Shown here: positions 20,186-29,793 of the stretch, one piece after another
Layout of the letters: each line of letters begins with the position of its first letter
Position numbering within the stretch: position 1 is the first letter of the stretch
NCBI GenBank assembly: GCA_012517965.1
Contig: JAAYTZ010000040.1
Location: 1 to 49,081 of the forward strand
Length of the DNA stretch: 49,081 bases
Source of the DNA: Propionibacterium sp.
GTDB taxonomy: Bacteria > Actinomycetota > Actinomycetes > Propionibacteriales > Propionibacteriaceae
Reading direction: 5' to 3'
Position numbers and translations under genes: made by a program
Notes under the pieces: generated by a model
Database searches by the model: none
The model's input: the letters and a program-made list of their open reading frames with translations, nothing else
Told to the model about the DNA's origin: nothing

Positions 20186-20965
20186 TCAGCCGAAGCGGCC
20201 GGTGATGTAGTCCTCGGTGGCCTGGACCTCGGGGGTGGAGAAGATCTTCTCGGTGGGACCCATCTCGATGAGCTTCCCCGGCTTGCCGGTGCCCTCGATG
20301 TTGAAGAAGGCCGTGGTGTCGGAGACCCGCGCGGCCTGCTGCATGTTGTGGGTCACGATGACGATGGTGTAGTCCTCCTTGAGTTCCCGGATCAGGTCCT
20401 CGATCGCGAGGGTCGAGATCGGGTCGAGGGCCGAGCAGGGCTCGTCCATCAGGATCACCTGGGGGTGGACGGCCACCGTCCGCGCGATGCACAGCCGCTG
20501 CTGCTGGCCGCCGGAGAGCCCGGAGCCGGGCCGGTCGAGGCGGTCCTTGACCTCCTCCCAGAGGTTGGCCCCCCGCAGCGACTGCTCGACCAGGTCGTCG
20601 GCGTCCGACTTCGACATCTTCTTGCCGTTGATCTTGTACCCCGCCAGCACGTTGTCCCGGATCGACATGGTCGGGAAGGGGTTCGGGCGCTGGAACACCA
20701 TCCCCACCATGGACCGCACCGTCACCGGGTCGACGCCCGGGTCGTAGATGTTGTCCCCGTCGAGGGTGATGCGGCCGGTCACGTGCGCACCGGGCAGCAC
20801 CTCGTGCATCCGGTTGATGGAGCGCAGGAACGTGGTCTTGCCGCAGCCGGAGGGGCCGATGAACGCGGTCACGTTGCGGGGCTCGATCGTCATCGACACG
20901 CCCTCGACGGCCTTGAACTTGCCGTAGAAGATGTCGACGTCGTGCGCTTCGATTCGCTTGGACAT
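20186..20965 (-). CDS. pstB: Phosphate ABC transporter ATP-binding protein PstB
   Basis: ATPase of the high-affinity phosphate importer, 259 residues. Walker A is [17 protein letters not shown], the ABC signature is [13 protein letters not shown], Walker B is [13 protein letters not shown], and the switch His lies in [13 protein letters not shown]. The N-terminal [16 protein letters not shown] is typical of PstB. It is last in the pstS-pstC-pstA-pstB order, 21 bases after pstA. No phoU follows in the window. Confidence 0.96.
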   Translation of the reverse strand: MSKRIEAHDVDIFYGKFKAVEGVSMTIEPRNVTAFIGPSGCGKTTFLRSINRMHEVLPGAHVTGRITLDGDNIYDPGVDPVTVRSMVGMVFQRPNPFPTMSIRDNVLAGYKINGKKMSKSDADDLVEQSLRGANLWEEVKDRLDRPGSGLSGGQQQRLCIARTVAVHPQVILMDEPCSALDPISTLAIEDLIRELKEDYTIVIVTHNMQQAARVSDTTAFFNIEGTGKPGKLIEMGPTEKIFSTPEVQATEDYITGRFG

Positions 20966-20986
20966 GGTTTCCTTCGGTCGTTCGGG

Positions 20987-22138
20987 TCAGCGCCCGGGCT
21001 GCTTGGGGGCGAAGGCGGCGGCGATGAACCGCGCGATCAGGTTGAGCAGCATGACGATGATGATGAGGACGAGCGCGGCCCCCCAGGCCCGCTGCGTGGA
21101 CGGGTCGGGCGCCGACGGCGCGGTGGGCCGCATGAGTTGCTGGTAGATGAACACGGGCAGCGTCATCATCCAGCCCTTGAAGACGTTCCAGTTGGTGGTG
21201 ACGGCCATGCCGGCCGTCAGCAGGATCGGGGCGGTCTCGCCGGCCACGCGCGCGATCGCCAACGTCACGCCGGACGCGATCCCGGAGATCGCCGTGGGGA
21301 TCACCACGCGGAGGATCGTGCGCCACTTCCGGACGCCGAGGGCGTAGGACGCCTCGCGCAGTTCGTTGGGCACGACCCGCAGCATCTCCTCGGTGGAGCG
21401 GACCACCACCGGGATCATGAGCACCGACAGCGCGACCGCCGCGGTGAACCCCATGATCTGGTTGCCGCCGGAGTAGCCGCCCCCGACGAACTCGAAGTGG
21501 GCCATGAGGACGCCGGCGGCGAACAGGCCGGCGACGATCGACGGGATGCCGGTCATCACGTCGACGAGGAAGGTGATGACGCGGGCCAGCAGCCCGCCGC
21601 GGGCGTACTCCACCAGCCAGATCGAGGTCAGCAGGCCGATCGGGACCGAGATCAGCGTCGCCACCAGCGTGATGAGCAGCGAACCGATCAGCGCGTGCTT
21701 GATGCCGCCGAGGACGCCGGACTCCCCGGCGGCCGCCGCCTGGTCCTGGACGCCGGTGACACCGGCCATGTCGGAGCCGAAGAAGCCGAACTCGAGGATG
21801 CCGCGGGTGCCGTTGCTGAGCACCGTCCAGATGATCGACACCAGCGGCACCAGTGCGAGGAAGAACGCGATCCAGACCAGGGTGGCCCAGAACACGTTGG
21901 AGCCGTGGCGTCCGCCGCGGACGGCGGCGTTGACGATCGTCCAGGAGCCCAGGTAGAGCAGGGCCCCCAGGACGCCGAACAGCGGCCAGTTCCAGCCGGC
22001 GACCGCGAAGACCAGGGCGGACGCGGCGAGCGAGCCGGCCAGGCAGGCCCACTTCGCGTAGCCGGGCAGCGTGCCGCTGCGCAGGGCGTTGGTGCGGACG
22101 CCGTCGGCGCGCGTGGGCGTCAGGGTGTTGTTCGCCAT
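20987..22138 (-). CDS. pstA: Phosphate ABC transporter permease PstA
   Basis: Membrane permease of the phosphate importer, 383 residues. The first part carries helices ACLAGSLAASALVFAVAG and LVWIAFFLALVPLVSIIW; the ABC permease domain holds GIPSIVAGLFAAGVL and the coupling loop ELREASYALGVRKWRTILRVVIP. Somewhat longer than typical PstA because of an N-terminal pair of extra helices, common in actinobacteria. ATG at 22138, just one base after the pstC stop. Confidence 0.95.
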   Translation of the reverse strand: MANNTLTPTRADGVRTNALRSGTLPGYAKWACLAGSLAASALVFAVAGWNWPLFGVLGALLYLGSWTIVNAAVRGGRHGSNVFWATLVWIAFFLALVPLVSIIWTVLSNGTRGILEFGFFGSDMAGVTGVQDQAAAAGESGVLGGIKHALIGSLLITLVATLISVPIGLLTSIWLVEYARGGLLARVITFLVDVMTGIPSIVAGLFAAGVLMAHFEFVGGGYSGGNQIMGFTAAVALSVLMIPVVVRSTEEMLRVVPNELREASYALGVRKWRTILRVVIPTAISGIASGVTLAIARVAGETAPILLTAGMAVTTNWNVFKGWMMTLPVFIYQQLMRPTAPSAPDPSTQRAWGAALVLIIIVMLLNLIARFIAAAFAPKQPGR

Positions 22139-22139
22139 G

Positions 22140-23099
22140 TCAGTTGGCCCCCGAGAACTCGGCGTAGCGGCTCACGATCCAGCGCGCGACCATGTTCACC
22201 GCCAGCGTGATGACGAAGAGGATGAGGCCGGCCGCGATGAGCTCGCTCTGGCGCAGGCCGAAGGCCTCCGGGTAGTTGAGGGCGATCTCGGCCGGGATGG
22301 TCTTGTTGCCGACGCCGATGAGGTTGGCGGTCAAGGCTCCGGGCGCCAGTACCAGCGTGACGGCCATCGTCTCGCCCAGGGCCCGCCCCAGGCCGAGCAT
22401 GACGGCCGACACGATGCCGTTGCGGGCGAAGGGGAAGACGGTCGCCTTGATCATGTCCCACTTGGTGCTGCCCAACGCCAGCGCCGCCTCCTCGTGCAGG
22501 CGGGGCGTCTGGATGAAGATCTCCCGGCACTGAGACGTGATGATGGGCAGGATCATGATCGCCAGCACGATGCCGGCGGTCAGCAGCGTCCGGCCCGTGG
22601 TGGAGGGCGTGCCGAAGACGAGGCTCAGGCCGGGCACCCCGGCGCTGGCCCGGGACAGCCACTCGTACACCGGCACCAGCGCGGGGCCCAGCGTGGTCAT
22701 GCCCCACGCGCCGAACACGACGGACGGGATCGCGGCCAGGATGTCGATCACGTAGCCGACGGTCTTGGACACGCGGGCCGGCGCGTAGTGGGAGATGAAC
22801 AGCGCCACCGCGATCGACACCGGCGTGGACAGCAGGATCGCGATCGCCGAGGCCATCAGGGTGCCCAGCGCCAGCGGCAGCACGTATTGCCAGAAGGGCA
22901 CGCCGGCGCTGAGTTCCTCGGGGGACGCACCGATGGCCGGCAGCGACTCCAGGATCAGGTACAGGGACACCAGCGCGAGGATCACGAAGATCAGGACGCC
23001 GGCGGCCAACGTGAGGACGCGGAAGAAGGAGTCGCCGAAGCGGCCTCGGGCGTCGCCCGCGCCCAGCAGGCTGGGCGGCGGGGTGGTTGTTTGAGCCAT
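22140..23099 (-). CDS. pstC: Phosphate ABC transporter permease PstC
   Basis: Second permease subunit, 319 residues with six or more helices. LAAIPSVVFGAWGMTTLGPAL and the EAA-type loop HEEAALALGSTKWDMIKATV are diagnostic, as is LGRALGETMAVTLVLAPGAL. ATG at 23099. It is separated from pstS by 111 bases that hold an attenuator-like hairpin. Confidence 0.95.
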   Translation of the reverse strand: MAQTTTPPPSLLGAGDARGRFGDSFFRVLTLAAGVLIFVILALVSLYLILESLPAIGASPEELSAGVPFWQYVLPLALGTLMASAIAILLSTPVSIAVALFISHYAPARVSKTVGYVIDILAAIPSVVFGAWGMTTLGPALVPVYEWLSRASAGVPGLSLVFGTPSTTGRTLLTAGIVLAIMILPIITSQCREIFIQTPRLHEEAALALGSTKWDMIKATVFPFARNGIVSAVMLGLGRALGETMAVTLVLAPGALTANLIGVGNKTIPAEIALNYPEAFGLRQSELIAAGLILFVITLAVNMVARWIVSRYAEFSGAN

Positions 23100-23150
23100 G
23101 ACAGGCCTCCGGATCGGACGGGTCGGGGTCGGACGGGCCGCTCCGCCGAA

Positions 23151-23182
23151 GACCGCCGGGAACGAAGGGGCTCCCGGCGGTC
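23151..23182 (-). terminator. Hairpin between pstS and pstC (partial terminator)
   Basis: Perfect 11-bp arms GACCGCCGGGA (23151-23161) and TCCCGGCGGTC (23172-23182) with a 10-base loop, about 30 bases after the pstS stop. Such a hairpin within a pst operon could raise PstS output relative to the permease genes, since binding proteins are needed in excess. No T tract is seen. Confidence 0.6.
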
Positions 23183-23210
23183 TCGCTGACGGTGCTGGCG
23201 GTTCGGCCGA

Positions 23211-24323
23211 CTATGACGCGGCTGTGATCTTATCGATCGCGGCGGTGGCGTCCGCGCTGAGCTTGGCCGACAGGGGCGCGTTCTTGGCGGCGGCCTGCGC
23301 TGCCTTCTGACCCTCGGCCGAGACCACGTACTTGCCGAACGACTTCACCAGGTTGGCCGTGGCGGCGTCCTTGTACTGGTTGCAGAAGATCTCGTAGGCG
23401 ACCAGGACGATCGGGTACGCCGAGGCGTCGGTCGGCGTGCGGTCCAGCGTGACCGCCATGTCGTTGGCGGCCTGCCCGCCGACCGGCTTGGACAGCTCGA
23501 CGGCCTTGGCCGCGCCCTCGGCGGACGGGCCGACGAAGGCGTCGCCGACCTTGACCTTGACGGTGCCGAGGGTGCCGACCGCGGACTCGTCCGCGTAGCC
23601 GATGGCGCCCTCCGTCGCCTGGACCAGCCGGATGACGCCGCTGGTGCCCTGGGCGGACTCCTGGCCGGCGATCGGCCACTTCTGGGCCTTCTTGTCCGTC
23701 CAGACGGTCGGGGCGGCCTGGGCCAGGTAGTCGGTGAAGTTCTCGGTCGTGCCCGAGTCGTCGGACCGGTGCACGACGGTGATCTTCGTGGCCGGCAGCG
23801 TGACGCCCGCGTTGAGGGCGGCGATCGCGGGGTCGTTCCAGGTGGTGATCTGCCCCTTGAAGATCTTGGCCGCGGTGTCCGGGTCGAGCTTCAGGTCCTT
23901 GACGCCGGCGAGGTTGTAGGCGATGGCGAGGGGGGAGACGTAGGCCGGCACGTTGAACGCGCCCTGCGGGCCGCAGATCGTCTTGCTCTGCTCGTACTCG
24001 TCCGCCTTCAGGGCGGCGTCCGAGCCGGCGAACGCCACCTGTCCGGCCAGGAAGTTCTTGCGGCCCGAACCCGAGCCGACGGAGTTGTACTGCACGGTGA
24101 CCCCCGGCTGGATGGCCTTGTAGCCGGCGATCCAGGCGGTCATGGCCTGCTCCTGGGCGGAAGACCCGGCCCCGGACAGTTGGCCGGTCAGCGCCGCGCC
24201 GGAGGCGGCGGGGGCCCCGGTCGTGGTGCCGGTGGCGGGCGGGTTGTTGCTGGCGCAACCGGTCAGGGCGAGCGCGGACGCCGCCAGCACGGCCAGCGGG
24301 GAGCTCAGCTTCTTCATGCTCAC
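23211..24323 (-). CDS. pstS: Phosphate-binding lipoprotein PstS
   Basis: Extracytoplasmic phosphate receptor, 370 residues. Signal peptide with lipobox ALTGC (Cys near 23), a Gly/Thr/Ala linker, then the PBP domain: LSGAGSSAQEQAMTAWI, VQYNSVGSGSGRKNFLAG, FAGSDAALK, and the phosphate-site segment VHRSDDSGTTENFTDYL. Start GTG at 24323 has AAGGA eight bases upstream; the ATG at 24317 is two codons on. A PHO box lies about 110 bases upstream, so phosphate-starvation induction is expected. Confidence 0.96.
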   Translation of the reverse strand: MSMKKLSSPLAVLAASALALTGCASNNPPATGTTTGAPAASGAALTGQLSGAGSSAQEQAMTAWIAGYKAIQPGVTVQYNSVGSGSGRKNFLAGQVAFAGSDAALKADEYEQSKTICGPQGAFNVPAYVSPLAIAYNLAGVKDLKLDPDTAAKIFKGQITTWNDPAIAALNAGVTLPATKITVVHRSDDSGTTENFTDYLAQAAPTVWTDKKAQKWPIAGQESAQGTSGVIRLVQATEGAIGYADESAVGTLGTVKVKVGDAFVGPSAEGAAKAVELSKPVGGQAANDMAVTLDRTPTDASAYPIVLVAYEIFCNQYKDAATANLVKSFGKYVVSAEGQKAAQAAAKNAPLSAKLSADATAAIDKITAAS

Positions 24324-24429
24324 GAAAGTGTTCCTTCGGATGGGAGCTCAGGACGGTCGTCCTGGGTGAGCCGCCGATCGGCTCCGATCCTCAGGGTAGG
24401 GAGCCCCCGTGACGCGTCCCCGGCGCGCA

Positions 24430-24447
24430 GGTGAACGGCGGGTGAAC
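24430..24447 (-). promoter_or_regulatory. PHO box (PhoP operator) upstream of pstS
   Basis: On the minus strand two copies of GTTCACC (24447-24441 and 24436-24430) begin exactly 11 bases apart. This is the direct-repeat unit of the actinobacterial (Streptomyces-type) PHO box. It stands between the mutT1 stop and the pstS start, reading toward pstS. Confidence 0.8.
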
Positions 24448-24458
24448 TGCGGGGCACG

Positions 24459-25337
24459 TCACACCAGCGGCTTGTGCCACTCCGTCGCCACGGTGGCACC
24501 GGTGGCGTCCAGGTGGGCGACGGCCACCGCACCGGTCTGCATCGGCCGCGGCGGGATGCCGAGGGCGTCCAGCATCACGGGCAGCACCGGCCGGTGCCCG
24601 CACACCGCGGTCGGCTGGTCGTCCGCGCGGGCGCTCTCCGACAGGCGCCGCATCAGCTTCGCCACCGCCTTGTCGTTGCCCTCCGCGATCTCCTCCGACA
24701 AGGTCGACCAACCGTGCACCTCGAGGTGGGCCACCTTGGCGTAGGGCCGCAGCGTCTGCAGGCAGCGCGTCGAACTCGACGACTCGAGGCGGGTCACGCC
24801 GTAGGCGTCCAGCAGCGGCACGAGCGCCTGACTCTGGCGCCGTCCCCGCGCGTTGACCGGCCGGGCCTGGTCGCGGCCCGTCCAGTGCCGGCGCTCCATC
24901 GCCTTGCCGTGCCGCACCACCAGCACCGGCGTCGAGCGGGGGAGGGACAGGGCACGATCGACCAGGGCCCGCTCGTCGCCGTAGGTCATCCGGTTGAGGG
25001 CCGTGCGAACCGAGACCCAGACGACCTTGTCGACCTCGGCATCCGGGCGCCGAGGCCGACTCTCGCGGACCAGCGCCCGCCAGTAGTGCACCTCCTTGAG
25101 CCCGCCGCCCACGGGGTACCGGATGACCCCGATCGGCACCTCGACCCGCACCCGGACGCCCGTCTCCTCCAGCGTCTCGCGCACGGCGCAGGCGGGGAGC
25201 GACTCGTCGGGGTTCACCTTGCCCTTGGGGAGCGTCCAGTCGTCGTAGAGCGGCCGGTGGACGAGCAGGACCTTCGTGTCGGGGCCGGGGTCGGCGTCCA
25301 GCGCGATGACGCCCGCGGCGGCGGTGCGGGTCGGCAT
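24459..25337 (-). CDS. mutT1: MutT1-type NUDIX hydrolase fused to histidine phosphatase
   Basis: 292-residue two-domain protein. The N-terminal NUDIX domain (about 1-135) has the box beginning GKVNPDES and ending RETLEETGV. The C-terminal histidine phosphatase domain (from about 155) has VLVVRHGKAMERRHW, SSSTRCLQTLRPYA and the second His in AVCGHRPVLPVML. This architecture is that of mycobacterial MutT1 (Rv2985), which sanitises 8-oxo-guanine nucleotides and cleaves diadenosine polyphosphates. ATG at 25337 overlaps the ppk stop (ATGA), so the two are coupled, matching the Rv2984-Rv2985 neighbourhood. Confidence 0.9.
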   Translation of the reverse strand: MPTRTAAAGVIALDADPGPDTKVLLVHRPLYDDWTLPKGKVNPDESLPACAVRETLEETGVRVRVEVPIGVIRYPVGGGLKEVHYWRALVRESRPRRPDAEVDKVVWVSVRTALNRMTYGDERALVDRALSLPRSTPVLVVRHGKAMERRHWTGRDQARPVNARGRRQSQALVPLLDAYGVTRLESSSSTRCLQTLRPYAKVAHLEVHGWSTLSEEIAEGNDKAVAKLMRRLSESARADDQPTAVCGHRPVLPVMLDALGIPPRPMQTGAVAVAHLDATGATVATEWHKPLV

Positions 25338-27448
25338 CAGCGGTCCCGCTCCGCGCGTCGGGACGCCAGCGCGGCGATCAGGTGCTCGTGCAGGTCGAGT
25401 TTCGGGACGCCGTCGTCGCCGAGGGTGCGCTGGTGCCAGGTGGTGTCGTCCAGCCACCAGGAGGCCGTCGCGTCGTCGAAGGCCAGGTCGAACAGGTGCT
25501 CGATCTGGGCGATGTGGCGTGGCTGCGTGACCAGCACGATGGTCTCGACGCGGCGGTCCAGGTTGCGGTGCATGAGGTCGGCCGACCCCAGCCCGACGTG
25601 CGGGTGGCCGCCGCCGGCGAACCAGAACAGCCGGCTGTGCTCCAGGAACCGGCCCAGGATGCTCCGCACCCGGATGTTCTCGCTCAGCTCGGGCACCCCG
25701 GCCCGCAGCCCGCAGGTGCCGCGTACCCACACGTCGACCGGCACCCCGGCGGCCGACGCCCGGTAGAGGGCGTCGATGACCCGCTCGTCGACGATCGAGT
25801 TCACCTTGAGCCGGATGCGGGCCTCCCGCCCGGCGCGGGCGTGGCCGATCTCCTCCTCGATGAAGCCCAGCAGCCCGCTGCGGATCCCCTCGGGAGCCAC
25901 CAGCAGCCTCCGGTAGCGGGTCTCCCGGGTCATGCCCGAGAGGTGGTTGAACAGCCGGGCCACGTCGTCGGTGATGATCGGGTTCGCGGTCAGCAGCCCC
26001 ATGTCCTCGTAGGTGCGTGCGGTCTTCGGGTTGTAGTTGCCGGTGCCGATGTGCACGTAGCGCCGCAGGCCGTCGGGCTCGTCGCGGACGACCAGGCAGA
26101 GCTTGCAGTGCGTCTTGAGGCCGACCATGCCGTACACGACGTGGACGCCGGCTCGCTCGAGCTTGCGGGCCCACGCGATGTTGGCCTGTTCGTCGAACCG
26201 GGCCTTGATCTCGACCACCGCGAGCACCTGCTTGCCGGCCTCGGCGGCGTCGATGAGGGCGTCCACGATCGGCGAGTCCCCGGAGGTGCGGTAGAGCGTC
26301 TGCTTGATGGCCAGGACGAGCGGGTCGGCGGCGGCCTGCTCGATGAACCGTTGCACCGACGTCGCGAACGAGTCGTACGGGTGGTGGAGCAGGACGTCGG
26401 TGTGGCGGAGCGCCGCGAACACGTCGACCGGCTTGGCCGACTCGACCTCGGCGAGTTCGGGGTGCGTCTTCGGCAGGAACGGCGGGTACTGCAGGTCCTC
26501 GCGGTCGATGCCGGCGATGCCGAACAGGCCGGTGAGGTCGAGCGGCGCCGGCAGTTCGAACACCTCCTTCTCGGAGATGTCGAGTTCCTGCACGATCAGG
26601 CGCCGCATCTGATCGTCGATGTCGTCCGCGACCTCCAGCCGCACCGGGGGCCGGCCGACCTTGCGGCGCAGCAGCTCGCGTTCGAGGGCGTGCAGCAGGT
26701 TCTCGGCGTCGTCCTCCTCGACCTCGAGGTCCTCGTTGCGGGTCACCCGGAAGGTCGTCCACTGCAGCACGTCCATGCCGCTGAACAGCCGGTGCAGGTG
26801 ATGGCCGATGACCTCTTCCAGGGGCACGAACCGGTCGCCCGACAGGGGGAGGAACCGGCTGACGTTGGTGGGCAGCTTCACGCGGGCGAACTGCCGGGCC
26901 CGTGTCGCCGGGTTGCGCAGCAGGACGGCCAGGTTGATCGACAGTCCGGAGATGTAGGGGAAGGGGTGCGAGGGGTCCACGGCCAGCGGGGTCAGGATCG
27001 GGTAGACGCGCTCCTCGAACAGCGTCCCCATCGCGGCCCGCTCGTCGTCGGTCAGGTCGGCCCAGGTCAGCAGGGTGATCCCCTGCGCGGCCAGCTCCGG
27101 CCGGACCTCCTCGGCGAACACCCGGGACTGCTCGGCCACCAGCTCGCGCACCCGGGCCAGGATCGTGTCGTGCAGGTCGCGCGGCATGATGCCGGACGCC
27201 CCCGGCACGGCCACCCCGGCGGCGATGCGCCGCTTGAGCCCGGCGACGCGCACCATGAAGTACTCGTCGAGGTTGGACGAGAAGATCGCCAGGAACCGGG
27301 CCCGTTCGAGCAGCGGCACCCGGACGCGGTCCCGGGCCAGGTCGAGCACGCGGGTGTTGAAGGCGAGCCACGAGAGTTCGCGGTCCACGTAGCGGTCCGC
27401 CAGCAACTCGGTGCCGGGCTCGGTCGGCTGGGCGGGGGCGTCGGGCAT
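25337..27448 (-). CDS. ppk1: Polyphosphate kinase 1
   Basis: Reversible synthesis of polyphosphate from ATP. 703 residues with the usual four domains: N-terminal ([19 protein letters not shown]), head ([26 protein letters not shown] region), C1 ([31 protein letters not shown]) and C2. The phosphohistidine region is [18 protein letters not shown]. Start ATG at 27448. It is coupled to mutT1 and lies upstream of the pst operon on the same strand, so phosphate uptake and storage are grouped. Confidence 0.96.
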   Translation of the reverse strand: MPDAPAQPTEPGTELLADRYVDRELSWLAFNTRVLDLARDRVRVPLLERARFLAIFSSNLDEYFMVRVAGLKRRIAAGVAVPGASGIMPRDLHDTILARVRELVAEQSRVFAEEVRPELAAQGITLLTWADLTDDERAAMGTLFEERVYPILTPLAVDPSHPFPYISGLSINLAVLLRNPATRARQFARVKLPTNVSRFLPLSGDRFVPLEEVIGHHLHRLFSGMDVLQWTTFRVTRNEDLEVEEDDAENLLHALERELLRRKVGRPPVRLEVADDIDDQMRRLIVQELDISEKEVFELPAPLDLTGLFGIAGIDREDLQYPPFLPKTHPELAEVESAKPVDVFAALRHTDVLLHHPYDSFATSVQRFIEQAAADPLVLAIKQTLYRTSGDSPIVDALIDAAEAGKQVLAVVEIKARFDEQANIAWARKLERAGVHVVYGMVGLKTHCKLCLVVRDEPDGLRRYVHIGTGNYNPKTARTYEDMGLLTANPIITDDVARLFNHLSGMTRETRYRRLLVAPEGIRSGLLGFIEEEIGHARAGREARIRLKVNSIVDERVIDALYRASAAGVPVDVWVRGTCGLRAGVPELSENIRVRSILGRFLEHSRLFWFAGGGHPHVGLGSADLMHRNLDRRVETIVLVTQPRHIAQIEHLFDLAFDDATASWWLDDTTWHQRTLGDDGVPKLDLHEHLIAALASRRAERDR

Positions 27449-27565
27449 GGGTCCTCGTCGGGTTCGGGCGGTGGTCGGTCAGGGGCTCTCCCCGGGCGCT
27501 GCTAACGATCCCACGCGACGCCGAGGGCTGCCAGCCGATCCCGCCCCGGACGCCGCGGGCGCGGG

Positions 27566-28399
27566 TCAGCGCCCGTAGAGCACGTCGGTGTGGGCGACCC
27601 GGAAGCCGGTCCGCTCGTAGAGCCGCACGGCCGGGTTGTCGGCCTCCACGTACAGGATGACCCGCCTGCAGCCGACGGCGGCCAGGTGGGCGAGCCCGGC
27701 TTCGAGCAGCACCGTGCCCAGGCCGCGGCCGTGGGCGCGCGGGTGGACGCCGATCACGTAGACCTCGCCGGTGGCCGCGTCGTGGCGCTTCGTCCAGTGG
27801 AAGCCGACCACGCCGGCGGCGTCCTCGGCGAGGATCAGCCCGGCCGGTTCCCACCAGGGCTCGGCCTGCCGTGCGCGCAGGTCCGCGAGGGAGAAGCTGC
27901 CCTGCTCCGGGTGGTCCGCGAAGGCGGCCGCGTTGACAGCGAGGAGGGCGTCGGCGTCCGCCTCGGTGAACGTGCGCAGCCGCACCCCCGCCGGGGCGGG
28001 CGGCCGGGCGACGGCGTCCAGGGGTCGCTCCATGATCAGCAGCCCCCGGACGGCCCGCAGGCCCGCCGCCGCGGCCAGCGCCCGGGCGGCGGGCAGGTCC
28101 CCGAACGCCCACACCCCGGTGGCCCCGGCAGCGAGCACGTCGTCGAGCAGGCGCCGGCCCAGGCCGCGGCCCCGGGCGTCGGGGCGGACGCAGATCTGGG
28201 CGGTGCCGAACGCGGGGGACAGCTGCGCGTAGCCGGCCAGACCGGCGGCGTCCCGCAGCAGCCGGTGTCGCTCGGTGTCGCGGCGCAGCCCGTGCAGGGC
28301 GTCGTCGTTCAGGGGCCGGACGCCGTCGGCGGCGGTCACCGCCGCGACGAGCGCGTTGACGGCGGCGAGGTCGGCCTCGGTGAGGCGGTGGGGGTCCAT
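27566..28399 (-). CDS. mshD: Mycothiol synthase MshD
   Basis: Acetyl-CoA:Cys-GlcN-Ins acetyltransferase, the last step of mycothiol synthesis. 277 residues with two tandem GNAT domains. The first (about 1-135) keeps ICVRPDARGRGLGRRLLD; the second (about 140-277) has GEVYVIGVHPRAHGRGLGTVLLEAGL and the C-terminal LYVEADNPAVRLYERTGF, the acetyl-CoA-binding and catalytic half. ATG at 28399. It lies directly downstream of the GlnR-like regulator, as in Mycobacterium (Rv0818-Rv0819). Confidence 0.93.
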   Translation of the reverse strand: MDPHRLTEADLAAVNALVAAVTAADGVRPLNDDALHGLRRDTERHRLLRDAAGLAGYAQLSPAFGTAQICVRPDARGRGLGRRLLDDVLAAGATGVWAFGDLPAARALAAAAGLRAVRGLLIMERPLDAVARPPAPAGVRLRTFTEADADALLAVNAAAFADHPEQGSFSLADLRARQAEPWWEPAGLILAEDAAGVVGFHWTKRHDAATGEVYVIGVHPRAHGRGLGTVLLEAGLAHLAAVGCRRVILYVEADNPAVRLYERTGFRVAHTDVLYGR

Positions 28400-28449
28400 G
28401 CTCTCTGCCTACCCGGCCGGGCCGCGCGCGGCAAGGGCGGACGGCGTCG

Positions 28450-29121
28450 TCACTCGGCCAGCCGCGGGGTGCCGGTGGGGGAGAAGCGGTAGCCGACGTT
28501 GCGGACCGTACCGATCAGCGACTCGTACTCGACCCCCAGCTTGGCGCGCAGCCGCCGGATGTGGACGTCGACGGTCCGGGTGCCGCCGTAGTAGTCGTAG
28601 CCCCACACATCGGAGAGCAGCTGCTCGCGGCTGAAGACGCGGCCCGGGTGCTGGGCCAGGTAGCGCAGCAACTCGAACTCGGTGTAGGTGAGGTCGAGCG
28701 GACGGCCGTTGACGGCGGCGTGGTAGCCGTTCTCGTCGATGGTCAGCGGACCGGTCGACAGCACCCCGGAGCTCGCGGTGCGCGCCAGCAGCAGGCGCAG
28801 CCGGGCCTCCAGTTCGGCCGGGCCGGCCGTGTCGGACACGATGTCGGCGATGCCCCAGTCGGCGCGGACGGCGACGAAGCCGCCCTCCGCGAGCACGAGC
28901 AGCAGCGGTTGCGGGCTGCCGGCGGCGGCGAACAGGCGGCACACGGTGCGGGCGGCCGCCAGGTCGGTGCGGGCGTCCACCACGACGACGTCGGCGCGGG
29001 CCGCGGCGGTGAGGGCGTCCGCGTCGGGGGGGCAGGAGCGGAGGTCGTGGGCGAGGAGCGCCAGCCCGGGCAGCGCGTCGGCGCCGGCGGCGTCCGACGT
29101 CACCACGAGCAGCTGCGCCAT
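28450..29121 (-). CDS. glnR: GlnR-like OmpR-family response regulator
   Basis: 223-residue orphan regulator. The N-terminal receiver-like domain (1-115) has an Asp in VVVVDARTDLAAAR but lacks the usual acidic pocket near the N-terminus (MAQLLVVTSDAAG). The C-terminal winged helix (about 130-215) holds YTEFELLRYLAQHPGRVFSREQLL, DVWGYDYYGGTRTVDVHIRRLR and IGTVRNVGYRF. No kinase gene is adjacent. Position ahead of mshD matches GlnR (Rv0818), the global nitrogen regulator of actinobacteria. GGGAGGG precedes the ATG at 29121. The assignment as GlnR is by context and domain form. Confidence 0.8.
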   Translation of the reverse strand: MAQLLVVTSDAAGADALPGLALLAHDLRSCPPDADALTAAARADVVVVDARTDLAAARTVCRLFAAAGSPQPLLLVLAEGGFVAVRADWGIADIVSDTAGPAELEARLRLLLARTASSGVLSTGPLTIDENGYHAAVNGRPLDLTYTEFELLRYLAQHPGRVFSREQLLSDVWGYDYYGGTRTVDVHIRRLRAKLGVEYESLIGTVRNVGYRFSPTGTPRLAE

Positions 29122-29140
29122 CTCCCTCCCGTCGTCGCGG

Positions 29141-29644
29141 TCAGCGTAGTGCAGCGCCTGTGGGGTGCCCCGCGCGGCCGGCGGCGGCGGACGGTCCGCG
29201 GCGGGGCCGGTCGAAGGTGTCGCTGTCGATGACCAGCGTGACCGGCCCGTCGTTGGTCAGCGTGACCTGCATGTGGGCGCCGAACTCGCCGGTGGCGACG
29301 GAGGCCCCCCGGCGCCGCAGCGCGTCGACGAACGCCGCCACGAGCGGCTCGCTGTGGCTGCGTGGGGAGGCGTCGCTCCACGACGGCCGCCGGCCCCTCC
29401 GGACGTCGGCGTACAGGGTGAACTGCGACACCACGAGCAGGGGGGCGTCCACCTCGGCGCAGGACCGCTCGTCGTCCAGGATGCGGAGGTTCCACAGCTT
29501 GTCGGCGAGCCGTTCGGCCACGGCCGGGGTGTCGGCGTGGGTCACCCCGGCCAGCACCAGCAGGCCCGGGCGCTCCAGCGCTCCCACGGTGCGCCCGTCG
29601 ACCTCGACCGCCGCCCGCGACACCTTCTGCACCACCAGTCGCAC
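29141..29644 (-). CDS. dtd: D-aminoacyl-tRNA deacylase
   Basis: Removes D-amino acids (and Gly) mischarged on tRNA. 167 residues; the two active-site motifs are [19 protein letters not shown] and the C-terminal [14 protein letters not shown] (NxGPVT). The family usually ends near residue 145; here a Pro/Arg/Ala tail of about 20 residues follows. GTG at 29644 begins the conserved [17 protein letters not shown]. Divergent from the ferredoxin gene. Confidence 0.94.
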   Translation of the reverse strand: MRLVVQKVSRAAVEVDGRTVGALERPGLLVLAGVTHADTPAVAERLADKLWNLRILDDERSCAEVDAPLLVVSQFTLYADVRRGRRPSWSDASPRSHSEPLVAAFVDALRRRGASVATGEFGAHMQVTLTNDGPVTLVIDSDTFDRPRRGPSAAAGRAGHPTGAALR

Positions 29645-29677
29645 GCCGGGAGCCTAGCGGCGAGTTCGGACGCCGCA

Positions 29678-29696
29678 TGTTCGCGTGCGTGGAACA
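29678..29696 (+). promoter_or_regulatory. Candidate IclR operator upstream of the ferredoxin/catechol dioxygenase operon
   Basis: TGTTC (29678-29682), nine bases, GAACA (29692-29696): a 19-bp inverted repeat of exactly the same form as that at 33238-33256 ahead of the second operon. It ends 97 bases before the ferredoxin ATG. TGTGAT at 29725, 47 bases from the operator start, is a possible -10. Confidence 0.65.
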
Positions 29697-29793
29697 AGCC
29701 GCGACCGGAGCCGGGCGCGTCGGGTGTGATGGCGGGACAGGCGGCCACGGGGGCTCGCCTCGTTGCTCGCTGTCGCCACCAAAGGAGCCCGTC

